Assembly (NCBI GenBank): GCA_017307355.1
Contig: JAFKFG010000029.1
Span: 26,031 to 90,030, forward strand
DNA: 64,000 bases
Direction: 5' to 3'
Source: Alphaproteobacteria bacterium
Lineage (GTDB): Bacteria; Pseudomonadota; Alphaproteobacteria; Micropepsales; Micropepsaceae
Position numbers and translations under genes: made by a program. Within the stretch, counting starts at the first letter, position 1. The number at the start of each line of letters is the position of its first letter. The notes beneath the pieces are model-generated. The model was not told the origin of the DNA, searched no databases, and worked only from the letters and a program-made list of their open reading frames with translations. This document shows positions 53,992 through 62,034 of the stretch, in pieces.

Positions 53992-55443
53992 TCAGTGCCT
54001 GAAGTGGCGCATGCCGGTGAAAACCATCGCAAGGCCGGCTTCGTCGGCGGCGTCGATCACCTTCTGATCGTTTAGCGAACCGCCCGGCTGGATCACCGCC
54101 GTGGCGCCGGCTTCGGCGACCGTCAGCAGGCCGTCGGGGAAGGGGAAGAAGGCTTCGGATGCCGCGGATGAACCCACGGTGCGGGGCTGGCTCCAGCCCG
54201 CCACCTTGGCGGCGTCCTTGGCCTTGATGGCGGCGATGCGCGCGGAATCCACCCGGGACATCTGGCCCGCGCCGATGCCGGCGGTCGAACCGTCCTTGGC
54301 ATAAATGATGGCGTTGGACTTCACATGCTTGCCCACCGTGAAGGCGAACAGCATGTCTGTGATTTCCTGTTCGCTGGGCTGGCGCTTGGTGACGACTTTC
54401 AGTTCGGCGCGGCTGACGCGGCCATTGTCGCGGGTCTGGACCAGGAAGCCGCCCGCTACCGAGCGATAGGTGAGAGTGGGCGCCAACGGATCGGGCAGGC
54501 CGCCCGCGATCAGAAGGCGCAGATTCTTCTTGGCCGCCAGAATGGCCTTGGCGTCGTCATCGGCGTCCGGGGCGATGATCACTTCGGTGAAGATCTTGGA
54601 AATCTCTTCCGCCGTGGCGCCGTCGAGCTTGGTGTTGAAGGCCAGCACGCCGCCAAAGGCGCTCTGCGTGTCGCAGGCCAATGCCGCCAGATACGCATCC
54701 TTCAGGCTCCTGCCGATGGCGACGCCGCAGGGATTGGCATGCTTGATGATGGCGCAGGCGGGCGCCATTTTAGGATCGAATTCCGCCACCAGTTCATAAG
54801 CGGCATCGGTATCGTTGATGTTGTTGTAGGACAGCTCCTTGCCCTGCAACTGCCGGGCGCCGGCGACGCCGGGGCGCGAACTGCCATCGACATAGAAAGC
54901 CGCCTGCTGGTGCGGATTCTCGCCATAGCGCAAAGGCTGGCGCAGCAATCCGCCGAACGCGCGACGGCGGGGCGGGGCGGTCTCGCCATCCTTTTCCAAT
55001 GCGCCGGCGAACCAGTTGGACACGGCGGCGTCATAGGCGGCAGTGCGGGCGAAGGCGCGCTGCGCCAGGGTCTGGCGCAGCTTCAGGCTGGTGGCGCCTT
55101 TGTTCGCGGCCATTTCGTCCAGCACGGCTTTGTAATCCTCGACATCGACCACCACCGTCACCCAATCGTGATTCTTGGCGGCGGAGCGGGTCATGGCCGG
55201 GCCGCCGATATCGATATTCTCGATGGTGGTTTCGAAGTCGGCGCCCCGCGCCACCGTGGCTTCGAAGGGATAAAGATTGCAGACCAGCAGATCGATGCCT
55301 TCGATCCCATGCGCCTTCATCGAGGCGGCATGATCGGGCTTGTCGCGCAGGGACAGCAGGCCGCCATGGACATTGGGGTGCAGGGTCTTGACCCAGCCGT
55401 CCATCATTTCGGGGAAATTGGTGATCTCGGACACATCGGTCAC
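53992..55443 (-). CDS. purH: bifunctional IMP cyclohydrolase / AICAR formyltransferase, N-terminally damaged
   Basis: This 483-codon frame covers nearly all of Pur[21 protein letters not shown] of the cyclohydrolase domain, and [31 protein letters not shown] and [11 protein letters not shown] of the formyltransferase. It begins at TDVSEITNF (GTG 55443), about 50 residues into a normal PurH. Upstream, an ATG at 55481 opens [12 protein letters not shown] in a different frame, the usual PurH N terminus. Some 36 codons (SDKTG and STGGT region) are therefore missing between them, with a frame change. It is either a pseudogene or a sequencing/assembly deletion. Confidence 0.85.
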   Translation of the reverse strand: MTDVSEITNFPEMMDGWVKTLHPNVHGGLLSLRDKPDHAASMKAHGIEGIDLLVCNLYPFEATVARGADFETTIENIDIGGPAMTRSAAKNHDWVTVVVDVEDYKAVLDEMAANKGATSLKLRQTLAQRAFARTAAYDAAVSNWFAGALEKDGETAPPRRRAFGGLLRQPLRYGENPHQQAAFYVDGSSRPGVAGARQLQGKELSYNNINDTDAAYELVAEFDPKMAPACAIIKHANPCGVAIGRSLKDAYLAALACDTQSAFGGVLAFNTKLDGATAEEISKIFTEVIIAPDADDDAKAILAAKKNLRLLIAGGLPDPLAPTLTYRSVAGGFLVQTRDNGRVSRAELKVVTKRQPSEQEITDMLFAFTVGKHVKSNAIIYAKDGSTAGIGAGQMSRVDSARIAAIKAKDAAKVAGWSQPRTVGSSAASEAFFPFPDGLLTVAEAGATAVIQPGGSLNDQKVIDAADEAGLAMVFTGMRHFRH

Positions 55444-55746
55444 CGGGAAAGAAGGGCGCGGGAAATCTTGCGGTCGGTCATGGGGCGGGGTCTCGGGAGG
55501 TACCCGCCGCTCTTATCCCTTCACGGCCTTATATAAAAGGGCCGGATCGATGCTTGCGCACAGCGAAGGCATTGCGGAAACCGCCGGGCTGACGATGATC
55601 GCCGCCAGCGCCGGAATGCCCGTCCCCAAGCCGATTCGCCGCACCGGCAAATCCCGGATAAGCCTGGGCCGTGGCCCGGCCGGACTTGGTTAAAACCTCG
55701 CCGGAGCGGTTCCGGTCCGATTCCGCGCCGGAATCGCCCCAGGATC

Positions 55747-56214
55747 CTATTCGGCCGGCATGCTGCTGTGCCCATTGTTCATCGCGGCTTGGGCATGGAT
55801 GGATTGGGCATGCGGCATGTTTTTTTCCAGGGTCCGTCCCAGGTCTTCCGCGTCTTCGGCGGCCTGGTGTCCGAACTCGCTGGCCGCGGCCTGGACATGG
55901 GATTGTACCTGCTGGGTCAGGCCCTGAACCATTTCCGCATAGCGCAGGCCGAGGGCGGCGTATTCGTTCATCGCCTGCTTGATCCATTCCTGTTGGGCGC
56001 CGACCAGGGCGGAAAGATCGTGCCGGTCATGCATCTGCGCGAAGGCGGTGCCGGCATGATCCAGCTGCATGCGCGCCAGGCGCAGGGATTCGTCGCGGGT
56101 GAACCGCACCATGTCTTCCAGCAAGGCGCGATTCTGGCCCAGCGCCATTTCCAGGGAGTGGCTCAGATGCGCGATGTTCTCGCGCGATCCGTTTGCGATA
56201 GGATGTTCGTGCAT
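55747..56214 (-). CDS. phasin family protein
   Basis: A 155-residue helical protein with the phasin core pattern (ALLEDMVRFTRDESLRLARM, DLSALVGAQQEWIKQAMNEY, AALGLRYAEMVQGLTQQVQS). Phasins coat polyhydroxyalkanoate granules in the cytoplasm. AAGGAAA lies 9 nt before the ATG. No PHA synthase is in the window, but the MaoC hydratase at 25360 could feed that pathway. Confidence 0.8.
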   Translation of the reverse strand: MHEHPIANGSRENIAHLSHSLEMALGQNRALLEDMVRFTRDESLRLARMQLDHAGTAFAQMHDRHDLSALVGAQQEWIKQAMNEYAALGLRYAEMVQGLTQQVQSHVQAAASEFGHQAAEDAEDLGRTLEKNMPHAQSIHAQAAMNNGHSSMPAE

Positions 56215-56376
56215 GGGGGGATTTCCTTTGCTGTTGGGGCTCCAGCCATCCCCATCCTGCGGGGGGCAAGAAACGCATTTGTGACGATCACAGGATGCTT
56301 TGCGGACAAATGCCGGGAACCAGGGCGACGCGCGGGCGCAAATCGGTCACAGTTTGAAGACAGATAGTTCCACCGG

Positions 56377-59088
56377 ATGACTTGGATCATGACCTGGCGG
56401 CGCATTATCGGATTTGGACTGGCCGGCATCGCGCTGATCGTGCTGCTGCTCTGGGTCCTGCGCGCGCAGTTGGCGGCGGAGCTGGCGCGTGCCTATTTCC
56501 GCGGTCACGGCATCGCCTCTTCGGTGAGCATCGACGGACTGGGCCTTTCCGGCGCTTCGGGCCGCTTCGCGCTCGGTCCGGCCGAGGCGCCGGACATTTC
56601 CGTCGAACGGATCGAACTTCGCTTCGATCCGCTGCAATTGATGCCGCGCGTGGTGGAAGTGCGCCTGGTGGGTCCGGTGATCCGGGCGCGCGTGGCGGAA
56701 AATGGCGCCGTCAGTCTGCCATCGCTGCAAAGCTGGATCGACTCGCTGCGCAGCGCCCAGGGACAATCGCGTTTCGTCAGCGAGGATCTGGCGGTGGCGC
56801 TGACGGGTCTTCGGGTTCTTCTGGCATCGCCCTATGGCGCGCTGGAACTGGACGGCGACGTCAAGCTGGTGCGCAATCTGCCGGTTTCCGCCGCGCTCGC
56901 AATCAAGCCCGCCGCAATCACCTATGGCGATGCGAAGATCCGTCTGGCGGCCGGGCGACTTTCCTATGACGGCAAGAACGGCAGCGTATCGGCGCATGCC
57001 GCGGGCGATCTGGCGAAGCCCGGTTTGGATCTCACCGGGTTCGACGCCGATCTGTCCGCCACGGCGTTGCGCTGGAGCTTGGCGCAAGGCCGCCTTGCCA
57101 TTGCCGCGCCATCCTTGCGGTTGTCCGGTTCGGCGCGCGCCGTTGCTGCGGGAATTTCCGCGACGTCTCCGTCATTCGATGTCGCGGCGCGCGATGTCCG
57201 GATCGCGCAGTCGGGGAGCGGATGGGAAGGGCGCGGCGATCTGCACATGACCGCGGCGGGGGATTTCGATCCCGGCAAGGTTCGCGCGCTGCTGGCGGCG
57301 GACCGGCGCCTTGCCGATGCAGCGGCGGCGAACCTGAAGCATCTGGCGTTGGAAGGTGGCGGGCATCTGGAAATCCATGGCGAGCGGATCGGATTTTCCG
57401 TCAGCCAGCCCGTCGCGTTGAAAGGCGCGGCGGGCGCCGTGTTGCAGGTCCCCGATATGACGGTCGAAAGCACCGGCCGCAATGTCTCAGGCGCGTTGCA
57501 AGCGACATTGACCGGCGGGCATTTGCCGGCGGCGACCTTGCGCATGACAAAATTCGCGTTCGCGGATGGCGTTTTCCATGGCGATGCCGGAATCAACGCG
57601 CGCCTGGATTATGGGGCCTTTCGCGGCATCGCCATCAATGGCGCGGGCAGCGTGAGCGGTGAGGCGGGAGAATGGGCGTTTTCTCCCGGCGCCTGCGCCA
57701 AAGTGTCGATCGTCGCGTTCCGGCCCGGGGCTGAGACTTTGGCCAGCCGCGTCGGCGGGACGCTCTGCCCGGCCGCCGGCAAGCCGATGATCGCCATGGG
57801 CAAGGATGGACTGGTGTTCAATGCTCGGGCCCGGGGGATGGCGGCCGATATTCCCTTCGCCAGTGTCCGGCTGGAGCATGCCGAGGCCGGCGTTGCATTC
57901 GGCGCCGGTGCCGATGCGCCATTGCACGGCACGGTCGCGCTGACCAAGGCGCGCATGCTGGATCGCGCCAAGGCGCCGCGTTTTCATCCCTTGTCGGGCA
58001 GCGGCAGCATCCGGCTCGCGCGGGGCCTTTGGCAGGGGAAGATCGCCGCCACGGATGAAAAGCAAACGCCGCTGGGCGATGTGACCTTCACCCATGCGAT
58101 GGCGAACGGCAAAGGCTCGGCCCATATCGCGGCGCCTCATATCGTCTTTGCGCCGGACAAGCTCCAGCCGGAGACATTGTCGCCGCTTCTGGTGGCGTTC
58201 CGCCACGCCGAGGGAACGGTGAATTTCAGCGGCGACATCAATTGGGCGCCGGGCAAGATCGCCAGCAAGGGCCGCCTTTCCATCGCCGGTCTGGATTTTC
58301 TCACCCCGTTGGGAAAAGCGCATACCGTCAAGACCGAGTTGGATTTCGTTTCGCTACTGCCGCCGGCGACCAGGCCCGGCCAGGATCTTGCCATCGCGCG
58401 GATCGATTGGACCTTGCCGTTCAGCGGGCTCGACGTGCGGTTCGGCTTCACGCCCACCGCCATTCAGGTCGATAAGGTGAGCAGCGGCTTCGCCGAAGGC
58501 CATGCATCGCTGGGCGCGTTTACCGTCGATCTCGCGAATCCCAAGCGCATCGACGGCGCCGCCGATCTTGCGTCCATTTCCCTGGCGTCGTTGGTCACGG
58601 CATCGAATCTGGGCAGCAAGGTAAAGCTGGAAGGCAAGGTTTCCGGGCATGTGCCATTTTCGACCGGGCCGGACGGGTTTCGCATCGTCAATGGCCATGT
58701 CCAGGCGGATGGCCCGGGCCGGTTGTTGATCGACCGCTCATTGTGGGCGCAAGGCGGAGCCACGGCCAGCGCCAACGCGGTGCAGGACTTCGCCTATCAG
58801 GCGCTGGAGAATCTGTCATTCGACCAGCTCAGCGCCGATCTCAACAGCGTGCCGGGCGGCCGGTTGCAGATCGTCTTTCACATCAAGGGACGCAGCGATC
58901 CGCCCAAGCCGCAACAGGCCGAAGTGGGTCTGATGGACCTGATCAACGGCACCGCGCTGCAAAAGCCCATACCCTTGCCCAACGGCACGCCCATCGACCT
59001 CACCCTGGACACTTCCCTTAATTTTGACGAACTTCTAAAGTCCTATACCGAAGCGTGGTCGAAGACGCTTCAAGGGCAAACGGATTAG
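56377..59088 (+). CDS. ydbH: YdbH-family intermembrane lipid transport protein
   Basis: A 903-residue protein of the AsmA-like/YdbH superfamily. One N-terminal membrane helix (IIGFGLAGIALIVLLLWVL) is followed by a long beta-rich periplasmic body that would form a lipid-carrying groove between inner and outer membranes. The C-terminal region (RLQIVFHIKGRSDPP, NGTPIDLTLDTSLNFDELL) matches the conserved YdbH end. The following ynbE and ydbL homologues make the assignment strong: the same three-gene order occurs in Escherichia coli, where YdbH and YnbE form a bridge. Two in-frame ATG codons (56377, 56389) are possible. Confidence 0.88.
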   Translation: MTWIMTWRRIIGFGLAGIALIVLLLWVLRAQLAAELARAYFRGHGIASSVSIDGLGLSGASGRFALGPAEAPDISVERIELRFDPLQLMPRVVEVRLVGPVIRARVAENGAVSLPSLQSWIDSLRSAQGQSRFVSEDLAVALTGLRVLLASPYGALELDGDVKLVRNLPVSAALAIKPAAITYGDAKIRLAAGRLSYDGKNGSVSAHAAGDLAKPGLDLTGFDADLSATALRWSLAQGRLAIAAPSLRLSGSARAVAAGISATSPSFDVAARDVRIAQSGSGWEGRGDLHMTAAGDFDPGKVRALLAADRRLADAAAANLKHLALEGGGHLEIHGERIGFSVSQPVALKGAAGAVLQVPDMTVESTGRNVSGALQATLTGGHLPAATLRMTKFAFADGVFHGDAGINARLDYGAFRGIAINGAGSVSGEAGEWAFSPGACAKVSIVAFRPGAETLASRVGGTLCPAAGKPMIAMGKDGLVFNARARGMAADIPFASVRLEHAEAGVAFGAGADAPLHGTVALTKARMLDRAKAPRFHPLSGSGSIRLARGLWQGKIAATDEKQTPLGDVTFTHAMANGKGSAHIAAPHIVFAPDKLQPETLSPLLVAFRHAEGTVNFSGDINWAPGKIASKGRLSIAGLDFLTPLGKAHTVKTELDFVSLLPPATRPGQDLAIARIDWTLPFSGLDVRFGFTPTAIQVDKVSSGFAEGHASLGAFTVDLANPKRIDGAADLASISLASLVTASNLGSKVKLEGKVSGHVPFSTGPDGFRIVNGHVQADGPGRLLIDRSLWAQGGATASANAVQDFAYQALENLSFDQLSADLNSVPGGRLQIVFHIKGRSDPPKPQQAEVGLMDLINGTALQKPIPLPNGTPIDLTLDTSLNFDELLKSYTEAWSKTLQGQTD

Positions 59089-59098
59089 GAGCAATCCG

Positions 59099-59284
59099 AT
59101 GAAACATCCCATACGTGCCGCACTCTATGCGGCCGCCGTTTGCGCGACACTGGCGGCCTGCACGCCGACCATTCGCGTCGAAGTGGCGCCGATCAATATC
59201 TATGCCAAGCTCGATGCCGATGTGCGCGTGCGCCTGGACAAGGAAGTCCAGAGTGCCATCGCGCAGAATCCCGATATTTTCTAA
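59099..59284 (+). CDS. ynbE: YnbE-like outer membrane lipoprotein
   Basis: A 61-residue lipoprotein. The signal ends in ATLAAC, with Cys as lipidation site. The mature part CTPTIRVEVAPINIYAKLDA followed by DVRVRLDKEVQSAI is the YnbE pattern. It is thought to dock on the C-terminal end of YdbH at the outer membrane. It starts 10 bp after ydbH with GGAGCAA before the ATG. Confidence 0.9.
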   Translation: MKHPIRAALYAAAVCATLAACTPTIRVEVAPINIYAKLDADVRVRLDKEVQSAIAQNPDIF

Positions 59285-59305
59285 ATGGCGAAAAGGAAGT
59301 CCTCG

Positions 59306-59665
59306 ATGAGCATCCTCGCGAAAGTGAAATCGGCCCTGGCGCTGGCTTTGCTTGTGGCTTTCATCCAGCCGGCCTTCGCGGACCTGGCCAGCGACAAGGC
59401 GGCCGTCGATGCCGCCAAGGCGGCCGGCACGGTGGGCGAACAGGCCGACGGCTATCTGGGCTTTGTCAAAGGCTCGGCGGACGGCGCGACCACCGCGGCC
59501 GTTAATGCCATCAACGCGGCGCGCGCCGATGTCTATTCCCAGACCGCCGCCAAGTCGGGTGTCAGCCGCGACGCGGCGGGCCAGGCGACGGGCGCGCAGC
59601 TCATCGGAAAGCTTCCGGCGGGCGAATTTTACAAGCCCCTGGGCGGCAACTGGACCAAGAAATAG
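59306..59665 (+). CDS. ydbL: YdbL family DUF1318 periplasmic protein
   Basis: A 119-residue secreted protein with a signal peptide (LALALLVAFIQPAFA) and the DUF1318 pattern (DAAKAAGTVGEQADGYLGFV, INAARADVYSQTAAKSGVS, QLIGKLPAGEFYKPLGGNW). YdbL is proposed to assist assembly of the YdbH-YnbE bridge. AAAAGGAAG 6-7 nt before ATG 59306 supports this start over 59285. Confidence 0.9.
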   Translation: MSILAKVKSALALALLVAFIQPAFADLASDKAAVDAAKAAGTVGEQADGYLGFVKGSADGATTAAVNAINAARADVYSQTAAKSGVSRDAAGQATGAQLIGKLPAGEFYKPLGGNWTKK

Positions 59666-59747
59666 CGCTCCGGAACACCGGTCTGGACGGAACGGATGGC
59701 TTGTGGCATCCATCCGGCCGGATTGGCGCCGAGGCGCGGATCCCCGT

Positions 59748-59832
59748 GCGGGCGTGGTGGAACTGGTAGACGCGCCAGACTCAAAATCTGGTACCGCAAG
59801 GTGTGTCGGTTCGATTCCGACCGCCCGCACCA
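59748..59832 (+). tRNA. tRNA-Leu (anticodon CAA)
   Basis: An 85-nt class II tRNA with acceptor GCGGGCG/CGCCCGC, anticodon stem CCAGA/TCTGG with loop CTCAAAA (anticodon CAA, codon TTG), a variable arm TACCGCAAGGTGTG, T-arm TCGGTTCGATTCCGA and encoded CCA. Confidence 0.96.
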
Positions 59833-59862
59833 TTTTTTGAGCGCCCTCCGGCGCTCAAAAAA
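59833..59862. terminator. A/T-ended hairpin directly after tRNA-Leu
   Basis: TTTTTTGAGCGCC and GGCGCTCAAAAAA form a perfect 13-bp stem with loop CTCC, starting on the base after CCA. The T-run is part of the stem and not after it, so it may define the tRNA 3' end for processing or act as a symmetric terminator. Confidence 0.55.
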
Positions 59863-60118
59863 TGACGAGCTTAAACCTCGAAAATCTTAGACGGGCGGTC
59901 GGACTTATTTGATTGCCCGGTTCGTCCCTAGCTTTTGTTGGCGAGCTTGCGAGCTTACAAAAGCTGGGACCCCGTGAAGCGGGGCTACGCGCGCCGGGCG
60001 GGGCCGCCCGCACCGTCGGTGTTCTTCTTGGCAAAACAAGCATTGCCGGTCTGCGATTGACGCGGATTGTCCGTCTGGCGCCATCATGATTGCCTCCATT
60101 TTTAGGAGGACAATCGAC

Positions 60119-60361
60119 ATGCTCGAACTGCGCCCCAACTGCGAATGTTGCGACCGGGATTTGCCGCCCGACAGCAAGGATGCTCGCATCTGCACATATG
60201 AATGCACCTTCTGCGCCGATTGCGCGGAAGTGAAGTTGAAGGGCGTCTGCCCCAACTGCGGCGGCGATCTGGTGCCCCGCCCCATCCGGCCGGCCGCCAA
60301 ATTGCTCAAGGATCCGGCTTCGACCCGCCGGGTGCTGAAACCGCAAGGCTGCGCCGTCTGA
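60119..60361 (+). CDS. DUF1272 zinc-binding protein
   Basis: An 80-residue cytosolic protein with Cys pairs spaced as in a small zinc protein: LELRPNCECCDRDLPP, ARICTYECTFCADCAE, and VCPNCGGDLVPRPIRP. This is the DUF1272 signature; the function is unknown. AGGAGGA lies 9 nt before ATG 60119, which fixes the start over the longer frame from 60086. Confidence 0.9.
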   Translation: MLELRPNCECCDRDLPPDSKDARICTYECTFCADCAEVKLKGVCPNCGGDLVPRPIRPAAKLLKDPASTRRVLKPQGCAV

Positions 60362-60507
60362 GGGGATCGGCACCCCAAAATGGGTAGCGCGGTATTTCCC
60401 TGGAATGAACGAAATTACGCAAGGCTTTGTGGCGATTGTGTTTTAAAAAAGTTTCTTAAATGCATCTTTTCTGACAACATTCGTGCGGTTGCGCACCGGG
60501 GGGAGCA

Positions 60508-60636
60508 ATGATCGAGGAACCGCAAGAGCGGACCATGCCGATGCGCTGGAGCGTACTCGGCATTTTCCTGACGAGCCTGCTTGTGTGGACCGCCATCGGC
60601 ACCCTGATCATGAAGATTGTGAAAGCATCCCACTGA
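60508..60636 (+). CDS. 42-residue single-span membrane peptide
   Basis: The short frame has a strong ribosome site (GGGGGGAG 60498-60505 region) directly before ATG 60508. A charged N terminus (MIEEPQERTMPMRW) is followed by one hydrophobic helix (SVLGIFLTSLLVWTAIGTLI) and a basic tail (MKIVKASH). No family is recognised. The composition, start site and following hairpin support a real small membrane protein. The AT-rich upstream gap (60410-60480) may hold its promoter. Confidence 0.6.
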   Translation: MIEEPQERTMPMRWSVLGIFLTSLLVWTAIGTLIMKIVKASH

Positions 60637-60641
60637 TCGAA

Positions 60642-60672
60642 GGGCCGGACGCCTTCGAAAGCTTGTCCGGCC
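60642..60672 (+). terminator. hairpin after the small membrane peptide gene
   Basis: GGGCCGGAC and GTCCGGCCC form a 9-bp GC-rich stem starting 6 bp after the stop codon. No U-run follows, so it may stabilise the message or act with Rho. Confidence 0.45.
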
Positions 60673-60770
60673 CGGCAACCCCGACACTTCAGCTCAAGTT
60701 CTTCGCTTGCGCGGGACCGTCTTCCGCGCGGAAACGCCTGGAATATCCGTGCCTTGGGTCGAAATAAAGA

Positions 60771-60810
60771 AAATCAATTTTTTCTACTTGAAAAATTGAT
60801 TTTATAAAAT
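60771..60810. promoter_or_regulatory. AT-rich palindromes upstream of the DUF2089 operon
   Basis: AAATCAATTTTT (60771-60782) and AAAAATTGATTT (60791-60802) form a perfect 12-bp inverted repeat with an 8-bp spacer. It overlaps a second perfect palindrome ATTTTATAAAAT (60799-60810), ending 25 bp before the operon start. Such AT-richness is exceptional in this GC-rich window. It is probably a promoter/operator, possibly bound by the downstream DUF2089 helix-turn-helix protein. Confidence 0.5.
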
Positions 60811-60835
60811 ACCTTCTGCCCATCAGAAGAGATCG

Positions 60836-61210
60836 ATGATGGCAGAGACACAAGACTGGCAGGAATTGACCCGGCTCACCCAAGGGGCCCCCCTGGTGGT
60901 GGAACGGGTGCGGCTGGCGGATCGGGACATCGCGTTGGAAGGGCGGTTCGTCCTGCCGCAGCTGGCGCGGCTGTCCTCGGACGATCAGGTCTTTGTGGCG
61001 GCATTTCTGCGCAGCCACGGGTCGATCAAGGAAATGGAGCAGGTGTTCGGGGTCTCCTATCCCACGGTGAAGGCGCGGCTGAACCGTATCGCCGCCCAGC
61101 TCGAATTCGTCGACACCGATCCCAAGCCGCTCCGCAACGAGATTCTCGACCGGCTGGACCGGGGCGAAATCAGCGCCGCCCAGGCCATCCGGCAATTGGA
61201 GGGAAAATAA
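60836..61210 (+). CDS. DUF2089 domain protein, probable helix-turn-helix regulator
   Basis: A 124-residue cytosolic protein. The conserved part reads LEGRFVLPQLARLSSDDQVF, VAAFLRSHGSIKEMEQVFGV and SYPTVKARLNRIAAQLEF, which is a sigma-70 region-4-like or HTH arrangement. A C-terminal LDRGEISAAQAIRQLEG helix pair resembles the SHOCT-like motif of the third gene. It lacks the N-terminal zinc ribbon of longer DUF2089 proteins. The stop overlaps the next ATG by one base. Two adjacent ATG codons are possible starts. Confidence 0.85.
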   Translation: MMAETQDWQELTRLTQGAPLVVERVRLADRDIALEGRFVLPQLARLSSDDQVFVAAFLRSHGSIKEMEQVFGVSYPTVKARLNRIAAQLEFVDTDPKPLRNEILDRLDRGEISAAQAIRQLEGK

Positions 61211-61488
61211 TGCCGCAAGAGATCCTGCCTCCGCTGTCCGCCAGCGTCCGTGTCAAACCCGCCGGCTGGCGGTTCGGGCTTCGCCTCTGGCTGCCCTTGT
61301 TCCTGCTCTGGCTGCTGCTGATCCCGCTGTTGATTCTGGCGCTGCCCTTGCTGTTCGTGGGTTCGCTCATTTTCCGGTTCAACCTGTGGCGTTCGCTGCG
61401 CGCGGCGAACGGGGTGCTGGCGGCCACGCGCGGCTCGCAGGTGGAAGTCGATAAGCGCAACACCAGGGTCTTCATCAAATTGCATTGA
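61210..61488 (+). CDS. small membrane protein in DUF2089 operon
   Basis: A 92-residue protein with a strongly hydrophobic hairpin (RLWLPLFLLWLLLIPLLILA, LPLLFVGSLIF) and a basic C-terminal tail. No family name is certain. It is co-translated with the DUF2089 gene (TAATG junction) and followed 11 bp later by the SHOCT-like gene, so the three form an operon probably sensing or modifying the membrane. Confidence 0.7.
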   Translation: MPQEILPPLSASVRVKPAGWRFGLRLWLPLFLLWLLLIPLLILALPLLFVGSLIFRFNLWRSLRAANGVLAATRGSQVEVDKRNTRVFIKLH

Positions 61489-61499
61489 AAGGGCACGCC

Positions 61500-61910
61500 A
61501 TGCACGACAATCGCCGCCAGATCCTGGAGATGTTGGCCCAGGGCAAGATCAATTCCGACGAGGCCGAACGCCTGATCGCCGCCTTGGAGCGAAGCGACAT
61601 GCCCGCCCTGCGCGACACCAGCGCCGTCAAATATCTGCGCGTGCTGGTGGATGCCAATGACGAACAGGAAGGCCCCACCAAGGTGAATGTGCGCGTGCCG
61701 ATGCAGCTTCTGCGCGCCGGGGTGCGGCTGACGGGCGTGATCCCCGACCGCGCCCGCGAACAGGTCAACGAGGCCCTGCGCAAGGAAGGCATTTCCTTCG
61801 ACATCAACAAGCTGACCCCCGACAATCTGGAAGACATGATCGAGCAATTGCGGGATTTGTCGGTGGATGTGGATAATGAAAGAGCGAAGGTAAGAGTTTT
61901 TTGCGAATAG
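61500..61910 (+). CDS. SHOCT-like domain protein (YvlB-type N terminus)
   Basis: A 136-residue protein beginning with the short helical motif RRQILEMLAQGKINSDEAER (residues 5-24), typical of proteins that follow DUF2089 regulators. The rest (VKYLRVLVDANDEQEGPTKV, NVRVPMQLLRAGVRLTGVIP) matches the conserved middle of this family. The function is unknown. ATG 61500 follows AAAGGG. A dispersed repeat starts 10 bp after the stop. Confidence 0.78.
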   Translation: MHDNRRQILEMLAQGKINSDEAERLIAALERSDMPALRDTSAVKYLRVLVDANDEQEGPTKVNVRVPMQLLRAGVRLTGVIPDRAREQVNEALRKEGISFDINKLTPDNLEDMIEQLRDLSVDVDNERAKVRVFCE

Positions 61911-61920
61911 GTTTTTTTGA

Positions 61921-62012
61921 TTTCCCCCATCTGTCTGCCACGCGGGCAAGCCCGCTAGCAGACATCTTCCCCCGCCAATGGCTTCGTCATGCGGGGGGGG
62001 AAGAAAGCCGGA
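61921..62012 (-). repeat. two-hairpin dispersed repeat, copy 5
   Basis: It starts CCCCCATCTGTCTGCC. The first hairpin pairs TGTCTGC/GCAGACA and GCGGGC/GCCCGC. The second pairs CTTCCCCCGC/GCGGGGG(GGG)AAG around ATGGC-TTC-GTCAT (one G-U). It lies after the SHOCT-like gene stop and ends 22 bp before the rlmJ start. Confidence 0.8.
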
Positions 62013-62034
62013 GCCGCGCTTCAAGAGCGTTTTG

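Noticed and set aside
54325..55536. A 403-codon plus-strand frame opposite purH
   Set aside because: Antisense shadow; purH motifs occupy the minus strand.
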